A stretch of DNA of 64,000 nt, taken from positions 26,885-90,884 of the forward strand of contig JAMPBQ010000002.1 in NCBI GenBank assembly GCA_023666615.1, read 5' to 3'. This DNA comes from Clostridium sp. (GTDB taxonomy: Bacteria; Bacteroidota; Bacteroidia; Bacteroidales; Muribaculaceae). The notes beneath the pieces are model-generated. The model was not told the DNA's origin. It was given only the letters and a program-made list of their open reading frames with translations, and did not search any database. The stretch's first letter is position 1. Each line of letters begins with the position of its first letter. Positions 59,412-64,000 of the stretch are shown here, piece by piece. Both the position numbers and the translations under genes were made by a program.

Positions 59412-60659
59412 TTAAATGATGAAGTTGGCCTGCTCGAGCTTTTCGCGGGCGTAGTCGGCAGTAACCGCGAATTTCTTGAGGCCGCTTGAGGGAATGTCGT
59501 ACATGGCGTCGATCATGATTGTCTCCACGATCGTGCGCAGGCCGCGCGCGCCGAGCTTGAATTCGATGGCCTTGTCCACGATGAAGTCGAGGGCCTCGTC
59601 CTTGAACTCGAGCTTTACGCCGTCCATTTCAAAAAGTTTCTTGTATTGCCGGGTGATGGCGTTCTTGGGCTCGGTGAGCACGCGGCGCAGGGCGTCGCGG
59701 TCCAGCGGCTCGAGGGCCGTAAGGATAGGCAATCGGCCAATAATCTCGGGGATGAGGCCGAAGGATTTGAGGTCCTGCGGAGTGGCGTACTGCATGAAGT
59801 CCTCCTTCTTTATGCTGCGGTGCTTCGTGTCGGTGGTGTATCCCACTACATGCGAGTTCATCCTGTGGGCGATTTTTTCCTCGATGCCGTCGAAGGCTCC
59901 GCCGCAGATGAAGAGGATGTTCTTCGTGTCCACTGGAATCATCTTTGCCTCGGGGTGCTTGCGGCCGCCTTGCGGGGGCACGTTCACCACGCTGCCCTCC
60001 AGGAGCTTCAGCAGGCCCTGCTGCACTCCCTCGCCGCTGACGTCGCGCGTGATGGAGGGGTTGTCGCCCTTCCTGGCTATCTTGTCTATCTCATCGATGA
60101 AAACTATGCCCTTTTCGGCCTTCGCCACGTCATAGTCGGCCACCTGCAGGAGGCGGGTGAGGAGGCTCTCGATGTCTTCGCCCACATATCCGGCCTGTGT
60201 GAGCACCGTGGCGTCCACGATGGTGAACGGCACATCGAGGAGCTTTGCTATCGTGCGGGCCATCAGGGTCTTGCCCGTGCCGGTGGGGCCCACCATTATG
60301 ATGTTGCTCTTCTCAATGTCGACGTCGTCGCCCGTGGCCTGGGCCAGGCGCTTGTAGTGGTTGTAAACGGCCACAGAAAGGTATTTTTTCGCGGTCTCCT
60401 GCCCGATGACGTATTGGTCGAGGAAGGCCTTAATTTCGGCGGGCTTTGGCACCGTGTTCAGGTCGATGCCCTTTCCTTGCTTGGCGGCCTTTCCTCCGCC
60501 ATTGACTTGCTTGTGGAAGTCAATGATCATTTCGTGCATCTGCTCCACGCAGTCCGGACAAATGAAATCCTTCTCGTTGGCGGAAGGAATCAAGAATTCG
60601 GCCATGTCGGCGGGGCGTCCGCAAAATGCGCAATGTGCTAACGTGTTCTTTTTTGCCAT
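59412..60659 (-). CDS. clpX: ATP-dependent unfoldase ClpX
   Basis: 415 residues. Zinc-finger N-domain (CAFCGRPAD...FICPDC), Walker A GPTGTGKTLMARTIA, Walker B GIVFIDEIDKI, the RKH-like/pore region and sensor LGARGLRTIVE. At the loop that docks ClpP in other ClpX proteins (IGF) this one reads VGY; Bacteroidetes ClpX may commonly have this. No clpP is adjacent: the next gene upstream is tig, 795 bp away, beyond a repeat array. ClpX unfolds substrates for ClpP or acts alone as a chaperone. Confidence 0.97.
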   Translation of the reverse strand: MAKKNTLAHCAFCGRPADMAEFLIPSANEKDFICPDCVEQMHEMIIDFHKQVNGGGKAAKQGKGIDLNTVPKPAEIKAFLDQYVIGQETAKKYLSVAVYNHYKRLAQATGDDVDIEKSNIIMVGPTGTGKTLMARTIAKLLDVPFTIVDATVLTQAGYVGEDIESLLTRLLQVADYDVAKAEKGIVFIDEIDKIARKGDNPSITRDVSGEGVQQGLLKLLEGSVVNVPPQGGRKHPEAKMIPVDTKNILFICGGAFDGIEEKIAHRMNSHVVGYTTDTKHRSIKKEDFMQYATPQDLKSFGLIPEIIGRLPILTALEPLDRDALRRVLTEPKNAITRQYKKLFEMDGVKLEFKDEALDFIVDKAIEFKLGARGLRTIVETIMIDAMYDIPSSGLKKFAVTADYAREKLEQANFII

Positions 60660-60726
60660 ATTGTGCCTTAGGTTGCTTAAGCTCGTAAATTTTCGGCGCG
60701 CGGATGCGTCCGCGCGGAATTCAATT

Positions 60727-60734
60727 CAAAATTA
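60727..60734 (-). promoter_or_regulatory. -7 box for clpX
   Basis: CAAAATTA on plus, TAATTTTG on minus, 67 nt before the start and immediately downstream (in the reading direction) of a terminator. No clear -33 element. Confidence 0.5.
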
Positions 60735-60778
60735 CAAAAAAAAATTCAGAAATGCGCTCATTTCTGAATTTTTTTTAT
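60735..60778. terminator. Bidirectional terminator insulating clpX from upstream transcription
   Basis: AATTCAGAAAT (60743-60753) and ATTTCTGAATT (60760-60770) form an 11-bp stem with a 6-nt loop. Ts follow on plus; on minus the As at 60735-60743 give a T-run, so transcripts from tig would stop here. Confidence 0.8.
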
Positions 60779-60856
60779 TTCGGATGAAAAAATTTTTCCG
60801 CAAAGATGTTTGAAGGGGTGAGAAATCTGGCAAAAGAATGGGCCAAGGCTGAAACC

Positions 60857-61268
60857 ACAATGGCGCCTCTACGAGGCTTACCTTTTTGATTATCAGACCA
60901 CCCCAGGCTGTGCCTGGGGTTATGCACAATGAAGCCTCTACGAGGCTTTTTTCAACGCCTTCTTGCACGATGTGGCATCTACTTGGCTTTTGATTATCAG
61001 ATAACCCCAGGCTATGCCTGGGGTTGTACACAATGAAGCCTCTACGAGGCTTATTTCAACGCCTTTTTGCACGATGAGGCATCTACTTGGCTTTTGATTA
61101 TCAAACAACCCCAGGCTGTGCCTGGGGTTATGCACAATGAAGCCTCTACGAGGCTTTTTTCAACGCCTTTTTGCACGATGAGGCATCTACTTGGCTTTTG
61201 ATTATCAGATAACCCCAGGCTGCGCCTGGGATTATGCACAATGAAGCCTCTACGAGGCTTTTTTTTCA
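60857..61268. repeat. 104-bp-period tandem array (two-hairpin module, locus 5) between clpX and tig
   Basis: Hairpin CCCCAGGC-nnn-GCCTGGGG starts at 60901, 61005, 61109 and 61213 (exactly 104 bp apart; the last stem has one mismatch); hairpin GCCTC-TAC-GAGGC starts at 60934, 61038, 61142 and 61246, plus one at 60865 where a unit lost ~35 bp. On the minus strand the order is GCCTC-GTA-GAGGC, spacer TTCATTGTGCATAACC, CCCCAGGC hairpin, the same module seen at four other loci. Open frames here are by-products of the repeat. Confidence 0.92.
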
Positions 61269-61288
61269 AAACCCTTACGCCGATGGGC

Positions 61289-61438
61289 AACTATTCAGCT
61301 ATCATACACTGTTGGTTTGTAGGGACGCACCCTGGTGCGTCCGACGCTTCATCCATCATAATCGATTGGAAACGGATGCACCACGGTGCATCCCTACTTT
61401 TATAATCAATCGCTTATACATAAATATGGCTGAATAGC
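61289..61438. repeat. BIME-like element: two inverted GTAG-headed REPs with terminal inverted repeats
   Basis: The outer ends CAACTATTCAGCTAT (61289-61303) and ATGGCTGAATAGCTG (61426-61440) are near-perfect inverted repeats. Inside are GTAG-GGACGCACC...GGTGCGTCC (61319-61341) and, inverted, GGATGCACC...GGTGCATCC-CTAC (61374-61396). Together with the 104-bp array and terminator this accounts for most of the 795-bp gene-free stretch. Confidence 0.8.
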
Positions 61439-61454
61439 TGCGCCGATGGGGGGA

Positions 61455-62825
61455 TTAATCCTCCTTGGCGGCGCCTTCGGCGATTTTCTTGAACTCGTCA
61501 ACCGAAACGGTCTTCACGTCGAGGGTTACGGCGTTCTCTATCACAGCGTAGAGCTTGTTGTCGGCCACCGTGTCGAAGATGCGGCTGCGGTAATCCTTGT
61601 TTTCCAGCATGCGCTTAGCGTAGTCGGTGATGGTGTCATCGTCCATATTTGTCATGCCGTACTGGGCAAACTGCTGGTATGCCACCTGCTTCGCGAATTC
61701 GAGAAGGTCGGCCTCTTCCACCTTAACGTCGAACTGCTTTGCGATTTCGTCCTTCACGAGCTGCCAAACGAGCGAGGGGCGCATCTTGGCGTATTCCTCG
61801 TCGATGTTCTCAGCGGTGAGCTCCTCATTGCGGGCCACGAGCCACTTTTTGAGGAATGCCTCGGGAAGCTCGGCGTCCTTGTATTTCTCAATGAAGAAGT
61901 CGCGGGTCTGAGTGGCAAAGAGCTGCTTGCTGTTGCCTTCAAGGCCGTTGGCGATCATGTCGGTGAGGGCTGCCTGGTATTCCTCCTCGTTATGCACCTT
62001 GTCCTTGCCGAATACGGTGTCAAAGAATTCCTGGTTGTGCTCGGCGGGCTTGAGCACGATAATTTCGGAGATGGCCATCTCGAAGTCTCCCTTGTGGTTC
62101 TCCACCTCTTCCTTGTCGATGTTGAGCATCGAGGAGAGCTCAGCCGCATTTCCGCCACAAGTCTTGTAGGGGTTGAACACCACCTTGTCGTTTACGTGCT
62201 TGCCGTCGAATAGGGCGGCCTGCTCGCGGTCGGTGAAGTGGAACGGGGCGATGATGCCGTTGACCACCTGCACGGCGTCCTCGGTCTCCTTGACCGTGCC
62301 GTCCTCGTTGAGCTCCATGATGGCGCCCTTTACCAGCGCGCGCTCGTCCACGGTCTCGCCGGGCACCTGGGCGCCGAGGCGCTGGCAGAGGTTCTTGTCC
62401 TGCTCGGCGCGCATTTCGTCAGTCACTCCGATTTTATAATAAGGAAGGGTCATTTCCTTGTTGAGGGCGAGCGAGAAGTCGGGTGCCAGGCCTATTTCGT
62501 ACTGGAATGAATAGTCGGTGTCGTCAAGCGTAACCTCCTTCATTTCCACGGGGAGGGGCTCGCCGAGCACGGAAAGCTTGTTGTCCTGAATGTATTTGTA
62601 CACTTCGCGGTATACCAGGTCATTGATCACATCGCTCTTCACGTCCTTGCCGAAGCGGCGGCGGAGGTGGTCCATGGGCACATGTCCTTTGCGGAAGCCG
62701 GGCACCACGTGGGTCTCAGCGAGTTTCTTGAGCTCTTTCTTTACTTTGTCGGCGTAATCGGCCTTCTCGACCTGCACCGTGATGATGCCGTCGACGTTGC
62801 CGTTCTTCTCTAAGCTTACGTTCAT
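61455..62825 (-). CDS. tig: Trigger factor (ribosome-associated chaperone)
   Basis: 456 residues. N-terminal ribosome-binding domain with PGFRKGHVPMDHLRRRFG (around the GFRxGxxP signature), a middle PPIase-like domain (~150-240, divergent) and the C-terminal helical arms. It cradles nascent chains at the exit tunnel. In many Bacteroidales tig is followed by clpP and clpX; here clpX follows but clpP is missing from the gap. Promoter at 62876-62907. Confidence 0.95.
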   Translation of the reverse strand: MNVSLEKNGNVDGIITVQVEKADYADKVKKELKKLAETHVVPGFRKGHVPMDHLRRRFGKDVKSDVINDLVYREVYKYIQDNKLSVLGEPLPVEMKEVTLDDTDYSFQYEIGLAPDFSLALNKEMTLPYYKIGVTDEMRAEQDKNLCQRLGAQVPGETVDERALVKGAIMELNEDGTVKETEDAVQVVNGIIAPFHFTDREQAALFDGKHVNDKVVFNPYKTCGGNAAELSSMLNIDKEEVENHKGDFEMAISEIIVLKPAEHNQEFFDTVFGKDKVHNEEEYQAALTDMIANGLEGNSKQLFATQTRDFFIEKYKDAELPEAFLKKWLVARNEELTAENIDEEYAKMRPSLVWQLVKDEIAKQFDVKVEEADLLEFAKQVAYQQFAQYGMTNMDDDTITDYAKRMLENKDYRSRIFDTVADNKLYAVIENAVTLDVKTVSVDEFKKIAEGAAKED

Positions 62826-62875
62826 AAGTCGATTTATTGATAGTGTTTTTTGATTTGCGTATTTTTTTCAGAGTG

Positions 62876-62907
62876 CAAAATTAACTGATTATTTCGGATT
62901 AAACAAT
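62876..62907 (-). promoter_or_regulatory. Promoter for tig
   Basis: Minus strand: ATTG (62907-62904), 20 nt, TAATTTTG (62883-62876), 51 nt before the start. Confidence 0.68.
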
Positions 62908-62957
62908 TTCAGCACAAAGAAAAAGCGCTTTTTTGACTAAAAAAAGCTTCGCCGGGG

Positions 62958-63446
62958 TCAAACCAGCTCTTTCTGCCATATTGCGGCGTCGGAGGCGCCC
63001 AGCCAATTGCGCAATAGGCCGACTCGCTCGAATCCGCAGGCGGCGAATAGGCGCATCGAAGGCTCATTGTCCGCCGCCACCATCGCCGCCGCTTGCCGCA
63101 TCGAAAGCCGTCGGCACAGCTCCAGGGCCTGGAGGATGGCGGCCTTGGCCACTCCGCGCCCGCGATGCTCGGGGAGGATGCCTATGCCCAGCATTGCGTG
63201 GGCGTTGGCGGGGTCGTAGTCGGTTATGTCCACGGCGCCGGCAAATTCCCCGCCGGCCTCGACGATGAGCCTCAGCTGGCGGTCGCGGCATATGTCGGCG
63301 GTGTAGCTGCGGACGTATTCCCAGATGAGCTGGCGCGACAGCGGGCATTCGCCCCATGAAACGCGGCGCACGTCATCCACCATCTCCAGCCCATAAAGCG
63401 CGTCGACGTCGCCGGGCTCAACTGCCCTCAAATTAACCTCAGCCAT
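62958..63446 (-). CDS. GNAT family N-acetyltransferase
   Basis: 162 residues. The acetyl-CoA-binding motif A is clear (LGIGILPEHRGRGVAKAAI, ~93-111) with the core strand before it (GAVDITDYDPANAHAML) and motif B-like CGFERVGLLRNWL at the end. The start (LRAVEPGDVDALYGLE) resembles spermidine/SpeG- or RimJ-type acetyltransferases. Substrate unknown. It begins 35 nt after recR, across an ATGAATT microrepeat, so it is probably cotranscribed with recR. Confidence 0.88.
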   Translation of the reverse strand: MAEVNLRAVEPGDVDALYGLEMVDDVRRVSWGECPLSRQLIWEYVRSYTADICRDRQLRLIVEAGGEFAGAVDITDYDPANAHAMLGIGILPEHRGRGVAKAAILQALELCRRLSMRQAAAMVAADNEPSMRLFAACGFERVGLLRNWLGASDAAIWQKELV

Positions 63447-63449
63447 AAA

Positions 63450-63489
63450 AAATTATGAATTATGAATCATGAATTATGAATTATGAATT
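63450..63489 (-). repeat. AATTCAT microrepeat between recR and the GNAT gene
   Basis: Five to six copies of ATGAATT on plus (AATTCAT in the transcribed direction), including the recR stop codon. Same unit and orientation as 21501-21532. Confidence 0.87.
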
Positions 63490-64000
63490 CCCGAAGGGGG
63501 TGCGGTTGATCAGCGAGCGGCCGAGGGTTATTTCGTCGGTGTATTCGATTTCGTTGCCCACCGAAACGCCGCGCGAGAGCTGCGTCACCTTCACGCCCGT
63601 GCCGTCGAGGCGCCTATATATATAATAGTTGGTGGTGTCGCCCTCCATCGTGGCGCTCAGGGCCAGGATCACCTCGTCGACCCCGCCGGCCCTCGCCCTC
63701 TCCACCAGGGAATCGATCTCCAGCTTGTCGGGGCCGATGCCGTCCATGGGCGAAATAAGGCCGCCGAGCACGTGGTAGAGGCCGCTGTACTGCCCGGTGT
63801 TTTCGAAAATCATCACGTCCTTCACGCTCTCCACCACGCACACCGTGCGGGCGTCGCGCATCGGCGAGGCGCATATGGCGCACACATCGTCCTCGCTGAT
63901 GTTGTGGCATACGCGGCAGTAGCGTATGCCTGAGCGCATATTTATAATGGCGCTCCCCAGGCCCAGGGCCGCGCTCTCGTCCTGCCGCAGCAGGTGCAGG
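63481..64000 (-). CDS. recR: Recombination mediator RecR (5' end outside the window)
   Basis: About 173 codons are inside; the frame stays open to the window edge, giving [15 protein letters not shown] before the zinc finger, so the ATG at 63939 is internal. Seen: zinc finger [16 protein letters not shown] and Toprim domain ([58 protein letters not shown]). RecR works with RecO/RecF to load RecA at gaps. The C-terminus ends normally. Confidence 0.95.
   Translation of the reverse strand, partial: LHLLRQDESAALGLGSAIINMRSGIRYCRVCHNISEDDVCAICASPMRDARTVCVVESVKDVMIFENTGQYSGLYHVLGGLISPMDGIGPDKLEIDSLVERARAGGVDEVILALSATMEGDTTNYYIYRRLDGTGVKVTQLSRGVSVGNEIEYTDEITLGRSLINRTPFGNS

Noticed and set aside
60857-61268. 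Possible CRISPR array
   Set aside because: Units repeat over their whole 104 bp with no unique spacers and contain two hairpins; no cas genes in the window.
60732-61290. Three overlapping minus-strand frames with shared peptide words in the clpX-tig gap
   Set aside because: They are by-products of the 104-bp repeat; because 104 is not divisible by 3, one repeat is read in several frames. No start signal, no family.

Overview
The window reads as chromosome of a gut-type Bacteroidales, probably Muribaculaceae or a relative. This is an inference from gene content: TonB-linked outer-membrane genes, a nusB-yajC-ybbR-coaE run, an sppA-lpxK-punA-thiL run, short Cys-rich and FN3/choice-of-anchor-type surface proteins, GC-rich codons, and Bacteroidetes promoters (TTTG about 20 nt upstream of TAnnTTTG) found repeatedly by eye. 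No rRNA, tRNA, CRISPR, prophage or transposase gene was seen.

Layout. 1-3.2 kb: the end of a TonB-dependent receptor and a partner lipoprotein. 3.3-9.3 kb: pheT, yebC, a membrane polyferredoxin and a GT2 glycosyltransferase. 9.3-12.3 kb (minus): a small outer-membrane barrel, prmA and a YtxH/Holin-X envelope cluster. 12.4-14.5 kb: serC-serA. 14.6-17.8 kb (minus): BlaR1-TonB/BlaI and a Bcr-type exporter. 17.9-26.6 kb: a nine-gene operon with two ABC systems, a YtrA-type GntR regulator, membrane-fusion protein and TolC. 26.8-29 kb: dnaB and a small winged-helix protein. 29.2-33.7 kb (minus): a 1500-residue surface protein with a G9 tract. 34.2-38.6 kb: a C1 peptidase, UvrD-type helicase, DUF4250 and TetR. 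39.3-43.7 kb (minus): an AT-richer CXXX-repeat peptide/radical-SAM island. 44.2-46.2 kb: an esterase and a GH43-like enzyme. 45-63 kb (minus): housekeeping blocks coaE-ybbR-yajC-nusB, thiL-punA-lpxK-sppA, a MurU/AmgK-like pair, recQ-clpX and tig; then a GNAT and the recR fragment.

The most distinctive system is the CXXX-repeat island. A 171-residue precursor with 29 cysteines carries both a twin-arginine motif and a lipobox. Behind it, translationally coupled, lie a radical SAM-SPASM enzyme, a second protein with SPASM-like cysteines but no radical SAM triad, and a small accessory protein. An Ig-like lipoprotein precedes it, and its leader holds nested and crossing inverted repeats that predict a pseudoknotted RNA.

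A second theme is non-coding architecture. Five gene borders carry a shared two-hairpin module (small 3-nt-loop hairpin, CATTGT...TAACC spacer, long hairpin). Other borders carry GTAG-headed REP-like palindromes, including a BIME-like inverted pair with terminal inverted repeats. A 104-bp-period array sits between tig and clpX, where many Bacteroidales have clpP. AT-rich microrepeats fill several intercistronic gaps, and two families of them recur in the same orientation relative to transcription.

Regulation visible in the sequence includes twin BlaI-type palindromes around a -7 box and a 22-bp palindrome at the start of the ABC operon that fits a YtrA-type repressor. Coordinates of motifs were counted by eye and could be off by a base in places.
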